From Bacteroidales bacterium (GTDB taxonomy: Bacteria > Bacteroidota > Bacteroidia > Bacteroidales > B18-G4), in assembly GCA_030618905.1 (NCBI GenBank), contig JAUXCL010000013.1, positions 1 to 23,438 of the forward strand: 23,438 nt of DNA, given 5' to 3'. A program made the position numbers and the translations under genes. Positions 14,213 to 21,658 of the stretch are shown piece by piece; the first letter of the stretch is position 1, and the number at the start of each line of letters is the position of its first letter. The notes under the pieces are model-generated. The model saw nothing but the letters and a program-made list of their open reading frames with translations, was not told the DNA's origin and ran no database searches.

Positions 14213-14857
14213 TCATATTAGTCCAACAAACGGATTATGCAGTTTCTCATAGCCAATAGTGGTCTCAGGACCGTGTCCTGATAGAACAGTAACCTCCTCG
14301 GGGAGAGTAAACAGACGCTGATGGATGCTTTTCTGGAGCGTATCAAAATCACCGGTCGGCAAATCAGTGCGCCCGATGCTCTGGTTAAAAAGCACATCTC
14401 CTACGATCACGAACTTTTGCGCTGCATTGTAAAAACAAACACTGCCGTCAGCATGTCCCGGGGTATATAAGACTTTTAATTTTGATTTTCCGAACTTGAT
14501 CGTATCGCCATCTTTCAGGAATTTGCCTGGCTTGGGCAGTACATCCACTTCCATGCCAAAACTCTCTGCTGTTACAGGAATCCGTTCGAAAAAAATCAAT
14601 CCATCCTGATGAAATTGAGGTTGAAGACCATACTCTGATGAGATGAACTGATCACCAACTAAATGATCAATATGTGTGTGTGTATTGTAAAGTCCAACAG
14701 GCTTTAACTTTTCCTGCCCGATGAAGGCTTTGATCAGGTTTTTCTCAGAATTTTCATAACAACCTGGGTCAATAATGACACATTCTTGAGTTTCATCGTA
14801 TAAGACATAAGTATTCACCTGGAAAAGATTAAAAACAAAGTGCTGGATTTTAATCAT
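14213..14857 (-). CDS. Metallo-beta-lactamase-fold hydrolase, glyoxalase II-like
   Basis: A 214-residue hydrolase. The metal-binding motif NTHTHIDHLVGD supplies H60, H62, D64 and H65; later ligands are the histidine in YTPGHADGSV, the aspartate in VIVGDVLF and the histidine in LSGHGPETT. SIGRTDLPTGDFDTL is typical of the small YcbL/glyoxalase-II-like subgroup, which hydrolyses thioesters such as S-lactoylglutathione analogues. It lacks the C-terminal glutathione-binding helices of classical glyoxalase II (~250 residues), so the true substrate is uncertain. Convergent to the GT9 gene, with a repeat array between them. Confidence 0.9.
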   Translation of the reverse strand: MIKIQHFVFNLFQVNTYVLYDETQECVIIDPGCYENSEKNLIKAFIGQEKLKPVGLYNTHTHIDHLVGDQFISSEYGLQPQFHQDGLIFFERIPVTAESFGMEVDVLPKPGKFLKDGDTIKFGKSKLKVLYTPGHADGSVCFYNAAQKFVIVGDVLFNQSIGRTDLPTGDFDTLQKSIHQRLFTLPEEVTVLSGHGPETTIGYEKLHNPFVGLI

Positions 14858-14904
14858 GATAGTTATTTAGATTTGTTGCATGGGTGTAATTTCTTGCAAA
14901 TTGG

Positions 14905-14912
14905 CAAAGGTA
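14905..14912 (-). promoter_or_regulatory. -7 element of the hydrolase gene promoter
   Basis: The minus strand reads TACCTTTG, an exact TAnnTTTG, placing the transcript start about 40 nt before the ATG at 14857. No good TTG element was found 19-22 nt upstream. Confidence 0.4.
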
Positions 14913-14939
14913 TTAAATAATGAATTAAGGCTGGCATCG

Positions 14940-14972
14940 TTGTTATATCAGTAATTTTTTATGTTAAATTAG
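14940..14972 (+). promoter_or_regulatory. Probable promoter of the TolB-propeller/barrel gene
   Basis: TTG at 14940-14942, 22-nt spacer, TAAATTAG at 14965-14972 (seven of eight to TAnnTTTG). The predicted start near 14979 is about 25 nt before the TTG codon at 15004, in agreement with that start. Confidence 0.35.
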
Positions 14973-15003
14973 CGTCAAGATTGATTTTGAAGCATTATTT
15001 ATA

Positions 15004-18000
15004 TTGAGGATCCTGATAAAAATAAGACTACATATACTATTCCGACTCATTATCATCAGTTTCTGCTTTATCTTTTCAAATGATGGCAAAGCACAATTTT
15101 ATAGTGGGTCCCAGCTGGACTTTGGTAAAAACAGGGTTCAGTACCGGGAATTTCTATGGCAATATTATAGTTTCGATGACTTTGACACATATTTTTACAG
15201 GAATGGCCAGGAACTTGCCATTTATGCCTCTGAATATGCACTGGATCAATTAGAGATCATTGAAAACAAGCTTGAATCCAGCCTGGATTCGAAAGTCCAG
15301 TTCCTCATATTCAATAACCTCAGCGATCTTAAGCAAAGCAATATTGGCCTGATCAATCATCAGAGTTATAATACCGGTGGGGTTACTTATATCATTGGCC
15401 GCAAGGTCTTCCTGTATTTTGATGGCACCTATACCAATTTTGAAAAGCAGGTCCGTGCGGGTATTGCTGAAGTCATTCTGAATGAGATGATGTTCGGGGG
15501 CAGTATTGGGTCCCAGATTAAAAATACCGCACTATACAACATGCCGGATTGGTATCAGAAAGGGCTGATCGCCTATATGTCAGAGGAATGGAATACCGAA
15601 CTCGACAACAAGGTGAAAGATGGCATCCAAACCGGCAAATTTAAGAAGTTCAACCACCTGGCAGGCAGGGATGCATTATTGGCCGGACAATCCATGTGGA
15701 AATTTATCGCCGACAATTTTGGAAAGTCTGCAGTTCCCAATATCATCCATATGACCCGTGTTACCCGTAGTGTGGAAAATGGATTCCTTTATGTACTGGG
15801 CCTTTCATTTAAAAACCTGATCAATGAATGGATAACTTATTATCAAAACTACTACCAGGAAGATACCGGTGTCAGGGAAATGCCCTATAACACTATTCTG
15901 AAAAAGTATAAAAAGGATCGCTATTATCAACAGGCAAAAGTCAGCCCGGATGGCATACACATGGCCTACAATACCAATGAAATTGGACAGTACAAACTTT
16001 ATCTGTACAATACAGCCCGGGATAAACGCAAGAGGCTTCGTAAAGGTGGTTTTCGGATCGACCAAAAAACGGATTATACCTATCCAATATTGACATGGCA
16101 CCCGACAGGTAAGATGCTTGCTTACCTGGTTGAAAAAAAGGGAGAGATCTATCTGTATTTCTATAATATCGAAGAACGCAAGAAAAGCTTGGTTGTATTA
16201 TACAACTTTGAAAAGATAATGGATATGTCCTATTCCAGTGATGGGCGAAAGCTGGTATTCTCAGCAGTGCAGAAAGGACAATCCGATATCTATGTTTATG
16301 ATATCTCTTCAGGCTCTCATGAACAGTTGACCAAGGACATTTATGATGACCTGCAACCCAGGTTTATTGATAATTCAAAAAAGATCATCTTCGTTTCCAA
16401 TAGGCCCGGTGATACCATTCACTGGGATCCCAGGGTGTCTCCATCAGATATACCGGTTCAATATGACATTTTCCTCTATGATTATTCAACAAGAGATCCA
16501 TTTTTGAGAAGAGTAACCAATACTCCCCTTGCTAATGAGAAGTACCCCATGGCCTATGATGATGATCATGTTACCTACCTGAGTGATGAAAATGGAATCT
16601 ATAACCGTTACCTGGCATCATTTGACAGCGTCATTGCCTTTGTCGATACCACAACACATTATCGTTATTTTACCAAATCCTTTCCTGTAACCAACTATTC
16701 AAGGAACATCATTGAGCATGATTTCAATCCAGGTTCACGGAAATATACGGAGGTCATCTATTATGACAAGCAATTCAAGATTTTTGCCGGTGATGTGGTC
16801 TTGCCACATAACCTTGAACCTCTTGCATTGAACAATACAACCTACATGCAGTCGCTGGTCAATGAACTGAAAAGGGAAAAGATGATAAAAACTCAAGATA
16901 AGGAAGCTGTACCCAGGGTCAGAAAGAAAACTAAAAGGTTTTCTAATGTGTATGAGGAAGATCAGAAGCGTTTCGAGGGACAGGACGGAATTGACATCAA
17001 TGATTATGAATTTGACAGGCGCTCATTTATAACGATTGCTGCCGGTGATACCATTATGGTCAGGCCCGGTTCCGATAGTGCCGATATGTTTATCCCTCCC
17101 AAAAAGAGAAATTACAGGGTGGAGTATTTCATGAATGAATTGACAACCCAGATTGATTTTTCCTATCTCAATGCAACATATCAGCCTTTTACAGGTGGCG
17201 TTTCTCCTATTTACCTGAATCCTGGTTTCAACGCTTTGTTTAAGATTGGGTTAACTGACTTGCTGGAAGATCACCGTATTGTTGGTGGCGTCAGGTTGAA
17301 TATCGACTTTATCAATAATGAGTACCTGCTGAGTTACAGTAACCTGAAAAAACGTATTGACAGAGAAATGGTCTTTCACCGGGTGACTGCTGAAAACTAT
17401 GGATATTTTTCAATTGTCAGGAACCATTCTTACCAGTTTTACTACATCCTTAGATATCCATTCAGCCCTATTCTGGCAATACAGGCAACTGCTAAGTATA
17501 GCCTTGACCAGGCTGTTTTCCTGGCGACCGACCAATTCAATCTGCGACGCAAAATAGAATACAGACACTGGGCATCAATCAAAGGACAATTGATTTACGA
17601 CAATACCCGCTCCTTAGGATTAAACCTTTATAAAGGAACACGATACATGGTTTTTGCGGAATATTATGAAAGGATAGATATGCGTAAGCAGGATATGGTG
17701 GTACTGGGTTTCGACATTCGTAATTACCAGAAAGTCAGCAGGACTTTGATCTGGGCTAACCGTCTGGCTGGCAGTACCTCATTTGGTAATAACAAAGTGA
17801 TTTACTACATGGGAGGTGTGGATAACTGGCTGATACCGAAATTTGACCGGGAAACGCCGATTGATTACACACAGCATTATGCTTATCAGACCCTGGCAAC
17901 CAATATGAGGGGCTTTGATCAGAATATCAGGAACGGTAACAATTTCATCGTCTTCAACACCGAACTCAGGTGGCCAATTATTCGTTTCTTTTCTAACAGG

Positions 18001-18297
18001 CCTTTGAAATCTGATTTTTTGAATAATTTTCAAACTGTCGGGTTTGTGGATGTCGGTACAGCATGGACAGGTGCAACACCTTATTCAAGCGAAAATTCCC
18101 TTTATACCCGAACCATCTCCAATGGTTCCCTCTTAATCACCGTGGAACGCCAGCTGGATCCCTGGGTTGGCGGTTTTGGTTTTGGTCTGAGGAGCCGTCT
18201 GCTGGGCTATTTCCTGAGGGGGGACCTGGCCTGGGGTGTTGATGATGGCAGGATCAGAAAGCCCATCTTTTATGTTTCTTTAAGCCTCGATTTCTAA
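15004..18297 (+). CDS. TolB-like propeller fused to outer-membrane beta-barrel
   Basis: A 1097-residue envelope protein. It begins with TTG at 15004 (the in-frame stop at 14965 allows no ATG) and a signal peptide of ~31 residues (LFRLIIISFCFIFSNDGKAQ). Residues ~32-290 resemble the peptidase-MA-like region found before PD40 repeats, but no HExxH zinc motif is present: the equivalent helix reads GIAEVILNEMMFG. Five TolB/PD40 strands follow at ~308-535 (VSPDGIHMAYNTN, WHPTGKMLAYLVE, YSSDGRKLVFSAV, IDNSKKIIFVSNRPG, YDDDHVTYLSDENG). A charged linker (~620-680) leads to a barrel-like domain (~706-1097) rich in alternating strands and ending in ...FYVSLSLDF, with the terminal phenylalanine expected for BAM-dependent outer-membrane proteins. 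The role is unknown; the layout suggests a periplasmic propeller tied to a BamA/surface-antigen-like barrel. Not evidently in an operon upstream; 33 bp separate it from the ROK gene. Confidence 0.82.
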   Translation: MRILIKIRLHILFRLIIISFCFIFSNDGKAQFYSGSQLDFGKNRVQYREFLWQYYSFDDFDTYFYRNGQELAIYASEYALDQLEIIENKLESSLDSKVQFLIFNNLSDLKQSNIGLINHQSYNTGGVTYIIGRKVFLYFDGTYTNFEKQVRAGIAEVILNEMMFGGSIGSQIKNTALYNMPDWYQKGLIAYMSEEWNTELDNKVKDGIQTGKFKKFNHLAGRDALLAGQSMWKFIADNFGKSAVPNIIHMTRVTRSVENGFLYVLGLSFKNLINEWITYYQNYYQEDTGVREMPYNTILKKYKKDRYYQQAKVSPDGIHMAYNTNEIGQYKLYLYNTARDKRKRLRKGGFRIDQKTDYTYPILTWHPTGKMLAYLVEKKGEIYLYFYNIEERKKSLVVLYNFEKIMDMSYSSDGRKLVFSAVQKGQSDIYVYDISSGSHEQLTKDIYDDLQPRFIDNSKKIIFVSNRPGDTIHWDPRVSPSDIPVQYDIFLYDYSTRDPFLRRVTNTPLANEKYPMAYDDDHVTYLSDENGIYNRYLASFDSVIAFVDTTTHYRYFTKSFPVTNYSRNIIEHDFNPGSRKYTEVIYYDKQFKIFAGDVVLPHNLEPLALNNTTYMQSLVNELKREKMIKTQDKEAVPRVRKKTKRFSNVYEEDQKRFEGQDGIDINDYEFDRRSFITIAAGDTIMVRPGSDSADMFIPPKKRNYRVEYFMNELTTQIDFSYLNATYQPFTGGVSPIYLNPGFNALFKIGLTDLLEDHRIVGGVRLNIDFINNEYLLSYSNLKKRIDREMVFHRVTAENYGYFSIVRNHSYQFYYILRYPFSPILAIQATAKYSLDQAVFLATDQFNLRRKIEYRHWASIKGQLIYDNTRSLGLNLYKGTRYMVFAEYYERIDMRKQDMVVLGFDIRNYQKVSRTLIWANRLAGSTSFGNNKVIYYMGGVDNWLIPKFDRETPIDYTQHYAYQTLATNMRGFDQNIRNGNNFIVFNTELRWPIIRFFSNRPLKSDFLNNFQTVGFVDVGTAWTGATPYSSENSLYTRTISNGSLLITVERQLDPWVGGFGFGLRSRLLGYFLRGDLAWGVDDGRIRKPIFYVSLSLDF

Positions 18298-18330
18298 AAA
18301 TTTTGTTCAGAAAGATAATTTTAGCACAAT

Positions 18331-19434
18331 ATGCGATATTCAAATGATGACAGGATCGTGATGACCCTGGATGCCGGCGGAACTAACTTTGTGTTCTCAG
18401 CTATGCAGGCAGAAAAGGAAATTATCGACCCGATCCGGATCTCTGCCCGGGGAGAAAAGCTTGAACAGGTGCTCAAAAATATGATTGATGGTTTTGCAGA
18501 AGTAAAATCACTCCTGAAGGATCAAGCCCTTGCCATCAGCTTTGCTTTTCCCGGTCCGGCAGATTATGAAAATGGCATAATCGGAGACCTGCAAAACCTT
18601 CCCTTATTCAAGGGTGGTGTGGCCTTGAAAGCTATGCTTGAAAATGAATTCAAGGTTCCCACTTTTATCAATAATGACGGTGATCTCTTTGCCTATGGTG
18701 AAGCCATAGCTGGTCTCCTTCCCAGGGTCAATCAACTATTGCTGGAAAGTGGTGTGGAAAAGCAATACCGTAATTTGCTTGGCCTGACCTTTGGTACTGG
18801 TTTTGGCGGAGGAATAGTGCAGGATGGCAGCTTGTTTTTTGGAGATAATTCAGCCGGAGGGGAGATCAATAGGATGAGGAATTTCCTGTACCCTGATACC
18901 AGTGTGGAAGACAGTGTCAGTATTCGTGGAATCAAAAGGGTCTTTGCTGAAGAAGCCGGGGTTGATTTGGAAATGGTTCCTGAACCCAGGGAAATTTATG
19001 AGATGGCTAAAGGCAATTTGCTGGGAGATCAACATGCTGCGATAAAGGCTTTTAAAGAGTTTGCTGTCGTGGCAGCCGATGCCATAGCCGATGCCATCAC
19101 CATGATCGATGGGATCGTTGTGATCGGAGGAGGACTGGCAGGAGCTCACCAGGTGTTTTTAGGAAAACTTGTTGAAGAATTGAATAAAGACCTGACAACC
19201 CTCGACAATGAACCTCTGTCAAGACTGGAAATCAGCGCTTATAATATTGAGGACCCTGAAGGACTGCAATCATTTTTGAAAAATACTTCATACCAGGTCA
19301 GGGTGCCTTTCAGCGATCAACGAGTGCCTTTTGACCCTGTAAAAAAAATTGGTGTTGGAGTCTCAGAGCTGGGTACTTCCGAAGCTGTAGCCATCGGAGC
19401 CTACACTTTCGCACTGGATCAATTGAACAGTTAA
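18331..19434 (+). CDS. ROK-family sugar kinase-like protein without the zinc motif
   Basis: A 367-residue ASKHA-fold protein. The ATP-phosphate loop is MTLDAGGTNFVFSAM (D14 to T18); SFAFPGPADYENG and the sugar-binding NNDGDLFAYGEA with the likely catalytic base D116 follow; LLGLTFGTGFGGGIV and GIVVIGGGLAGA complete the ATP site. ROK kinases usually have an ExGH element and a CxCGxxGC zinc site after it. Here the matching region reads AGGEINRMRNFLYPDTSVED, with neither the histidine nor any of the cysteines. It is also longer than typical glucokinases (~300-320). It may be a glucokinase or a kinase for another hexose, or a non-enzymatic relative. It lies 34 bp before the following hydrolase gene, probably in one transcript. 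Confidence 0.85.
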   Translation: MRYSNDDRIVMTLDAGGTNFVFSAMQAEKEIIDPIRISARGEKLEQVLKNMIDGFAEVKSLLKDQALAISFAFPGPADYENGIIGDLQNLPLFKGGVALKAMLENEFKVPTFINNDGDLFAYGEAIAGLLPRVNQLLLESGVEKQYRNLLGLTFGTGFGGGIVQDGSLFFGDNSAGGEINRMRNFLYPDTSVEDSVSIRGIKRVFAEEAGVDLEMVPEPREIYEMAKGNLLGDQHAAIKAFKEFAVVAADAIADAITMIDGIVVIGGGLAGAHQVFLGKLVEELNKDLTTLDNEPLSRLEISAYNIEDPEGLQSFLKNTSYQVRVPFSDQRVPFDPVKKIGVGVSELGTSEAVAIGAYTFALDQLNS

Positions 19435-19468
19435 TGAAGTTGAATTGTTAAGTAATATTAAACAGAAA

Positions 19469-20320
19469 ATGAAACTCTACCCAATAGAAACCGGCAACTT
19501 GAAGCTTGATGGTGGCGCTATGTTCGGCGTGGTTCCCAAGGTCATGTGGAATAAGGTTTACCCCGCTGATGAAAACAACCTGGCCAACTGGTCCATGCGC
19601 TGTCTGCTGATCGAAGATGAAGATCGCCTGATCCTTATAGATAATGGCATCGGTGATAAGCAGGATGAGAAATTCCTCAGGCATTATTATTTAAATGGTG
19701 ATGATACCCTTGAAAAGTCGCTGGCGAAACATGGTTTTACACCGGATGATATCACCGACATGATCCTGACCCATCTGCATTTTGACCATTGTGGGGGAAG
19801 TATAAAGTATAATGAAGATAAGACAGCTTACGAATTGGCTTTTAAAAATGCCACTTATTGGACCAGTCGTCAACAATATGATTGGGCAGTAGAGCCTAAC
19901 AGAAGAGAAAGTGCTTCATTTCTGAAAGAAAATATAATTCCCATTGAGGAAAGCGGTCATTTGAAACTCATTGAGGAAGAAAAAGAGATCCTCCCAAATA
20001 TTAAGATTAAGTTTTATGATGGCCATACCGACGGGCAGGTGATCCCCTTCATTAATTATAATGGCAAAACAATCGTTTATATGGCCGATCTGCTTCCCTC
20101 GGTCGCCCACATCCCCATTCCCTGGATCATGGCTTATGATACCAGGCCATTAATATCCTTAGAGGAGAAAAAAGCTTTCCTCAGGGAAGCAGTTGAAAAT
20201 GACTACATCCTCTTCTTCGAACATGATATCTATAATGAGTGTTGCACACTGGAAACAGGAGAAAAAGGAGTACAAAAAGCAAAAACCTTTAAATTAAATG
20301 ATCTGTTCAGTGTTCACTGA
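19469..20320 (+). CDS. Metallo-beta-lactamase-fold hydrolase, lactonase-like
   Basis: A 283-residue hydrolase. MILTHLHFDHCGGS gives the metal ligands H102, H104, D106 and H107; further ligands are the histidine in FYDGHTDGQVIPF, the aspartate in VYMADLLPS and the late histidine in ILFFEHDIYN. The early strands (LLIEDEDRLILIDNGIGDKQ) and length match the AhlD/quorum-quenching-lactonase-like or YtnP group, although the substrate cannot be told from sequence. The open frame starts at a TTG at 19445, but the ATG at 19469 gives the better N-terminus (MKLYPIETGNLKLDGGAMFG) and is preferred. Its stop codon lies in a heptamer array shared with the convergent lyase gene 7 bp away. Confidence 0.9.
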   Translation: MKLYPIETGNLKLDGGAMFGVVPKVMWNKVYPADENNLANWSMRCLLIEDEDRLILIDNGIGDKQDEKFLRHYYLNGDDTLEKSLAKHGFTPDDITDMILTHLHFDHCGGSIKYNEDKTAYELAFKNATYWTSRQQYDWAVEPNRRESASFLKENIIPIEESGHLKLIEEEKEILPNIKIKFYDGHTDGQVIPFINYNGKTIVYMADLLPSVAHIPIPWIMAYDTRPLISLEEKKAFLREAVENDYILFFEHDIYNECCTLETGEKGVQKAKTFKLNDLFSVH

Positions 20321-20331
20321 TCAGTGGTCAC
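20304..20331. repeat. Heptamer array (TGNTCAS)x4 carrying both stop codons
   Basis: Units TGTTCAG, TGTTCAC, TGATCAG, TGGTCAC. The array is also a near-palindrome (20309-20332, ten of twelve pairs, with a perfect core CACTGATCAGTG). It supplies the TGA of the plus-strand hydrolase (20318-20320) and the TGA of the minus-strand lyase (20330-20328). It may serve as a two-way terminator, though no T-run follows. Confidence 0.6.
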
Positions 20332-21341
20332 TTTCTACCAGACAGTTCCTTTGGAATACGTCCGTTCTTAATAGCTTCTGATCGCAGGGGCCTGCCGACG
20401 ATCCTCTCAACCATTCTGCCTACATCAAGAACCTTGTCTACATCAAGCCCTGTATCGATTCCCATCTCATCCATCATCACAACCATATCTTCAGTGGATA
20501 CCAATCCTACGATATTGGGGTCTTTGTAATAATAAGATCCTGTACCTGTAACCGGAACACCATCAACAAAATTTGCGGGCTGTCCTCCAGTACCACCCAT
20601 GGTGGATTCATAATTGGTTATGCCGGCCTGTAAGGCAGCCAGGACATTAGCCAGTCCCCAGCCCCGGGTCACATGAAAATGCGCAATGTGCTTTTCAGGC
20701 TGTGGTATGGCATCCAGCAGCATGGAGAAATAATCATACACCCTGTCGGGAGAGGCAGAACCATCATGGTCTGCATGCTCAATATCGTCAGCACCGATGT
20801 CAAGCCAGCGTTGTGTGAATTCAACAGCTTTCTTCATGTCGGTTGGCCCTTCGATGGGGCAACCCCAGATGGTACTCACTGTGCCGTTTACCAGGATGCC
20901 TGCATCATGACATTTGGGAATGTATTCTTCGCACATCTTGAAGTATTCTTCAATGGTCAAACCGGAATTCACTTTCTGATGAGATTCACTGGTGGAAACC
21001 ATCACCAGGATCCTGTCGGGTCCGTAACCGTCTTTCTTTGCTTGAATAGCCCTGTCCATTGAGCGTTCACGAATGGTAATTGCGGTCAGGGTAATGTCAT
21101 CCAGCATATGTTTTACTTTTTTGCTGTTATGTAGTTTCTGCATCAGCTCATCGGCATCGCTGAATTGTGGCAGGCCCCTCGGGTTCCCGAAATTCGTTGT
21201 TTCAATATGCCTGAAGCCGGCCAGGATCAGTTGTTCAAGTACCCATAATTTAGCATTTGTTGGAATGAATTTTTCTTCATGCTGGAATCCGTCCCGTACG
21301 GTAATGTCGCCAATCTTAACTTTTTTAGGATAATTCATCAT
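20328..21341 (-). CDS. HMG-CoA lyase-like DRE-TIM metallolyase
   Basis: A 337-residue TIM-barrel enzyme of the HMG-CoA lyase/isopropylmalate synthase superfamily. Recognisable elements: GDITVRDGFQHEE (R16, D17, Q20), FRHIETTNFGNP (E47), STIWGCPIEG (C161), and the metal-binding HFHVTRGWGLAN (H221, H223). HMG-CoA lyases proper have HDTYG and GLGGCPYA with a catalytic cysteine; here the equivalents are HVTRG and GGTGGQPANF, where Q254 replaces the cysteine, and a ~25-residue insert rich in G and Y follows (VDGVPVTGTGSYYYKDP). The divergent neighbours encode an acyl-CoA carboxyltransferase and an enoyl-CoA hydratase, as in leucine degradation, where an HMG-CoA lyase is expected. The altered residues make another 3-hydroxy-acyl-CoA or pyruvate-type aldol cleavage equally possible. 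The start may also be the second ATG at 21338. Confidence 0.82.
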   Translation of the reverse strand: MMNYPKKVKIGDITVRDGFQHEEKFIPTNAKLWVLEQLILAGFRHIETTNFGNPRGLPQFSDADELMQKLHNSKKVKHMLDDITLTAITIRERSMDRAIQAKKDGYGPDRILVMVSTSESHQKVNSGLTIEEYFKMCEEYIPKCHDAGILVNGTVSTIWGCPIEGPTDMKKAVEFTQRWLDIGADDIEHADHDGSASPDRVYDYFSMLLDAIPQPEKHIAHFHVTRGWGLANVLAALQAGITNYESTMGGTGGQPANFVDGVPVTGTGSYYYKDPNIVGLVSTEDMVVMMDEMGIDTGLDVDKVLDVGRMVERIVGRPLRSEAIKNGRIPKELSGRK

Positions 21342-21381
21342 AATATCACTTGATTTTGATCTGTTGAATTAATAATGCTCC

Positions 21382-21389
21382 CGAAGGTA
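21382..21389 (-). promoter_or_regulatory. Possible -7 element of the lyase gene promoter
   Basis: The minus strand reads TACCTTCG (seven of eight to TAnnTTTG), with an expected transcript start about 35 nt before the ATG at 21341. No convincing TTG was seen upstream. No TAnnTTTG element was found for the divergent carboxyltransferase in the rest of the 317-nt gap, which otherwise holds two repeat blocks (21419-21536) and unrecognised sequence (21537-21658). Confidence 0.3.
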
Positions 21390-21418
21390 CGAATTTTTTA
21401 GAAAAATATGCAGCACTG

Positions 21419-21466
21419 CTAAATTGTTAAATTGCCAAATTGTTAAATTGCTAAACTGTTAAATTA
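21419..21466 (+). repeat. Octamer array (YYAAAYTG)x6
   Basis: CTAAATTG, TTAAATTG, CCAAATTG, TTAAATTG, CTAAACTG, TTAAATTA. Read in another phase the unit is TTGTTAAA, the octamer also present at 14115-14146. Confidence 0.85.
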
Positions 21467-21536
21467 ATCCAGTATCCAGATTTCACTCTTCACTGTTCAC
21501 TGTTCACCGTTCACTCTTCACCCTTCACTCTTCACG
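21467..21536 (+). repeat. Pyrimidine-rich heptamer array, ten units
   Basis: Directly after the octamers: ATCCAGT, ATCCAGA, then eight units of the STTCACY type (TTTCACT, CTTCACT, GTTCACT, GTTCACC, GTTCACT, CTTCACC, CTTCACT, CTTCACG) in one unbroken 7-nt register. Confidence 0.88.
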
Positions 21537-21658
21537 CAAATTTATTTCCATATAACAAATTTTTTCCTTATTATTGCATAGGCTCATCGGGCTTCCGCTC
21601 AGGCAGGATCATTGACCCGATTCCAAAAATTCGTAGTGTTTACCTAAATCATACAACC

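Noticed and set aside
19415..19468. Possible octamer-like repeat between the ROK and lactonase-like genes
   Set aside because: TTGAACAG, TTGAATTG and TTAAG motifs recur but no fixed register can be drawn; too degenerate to call.
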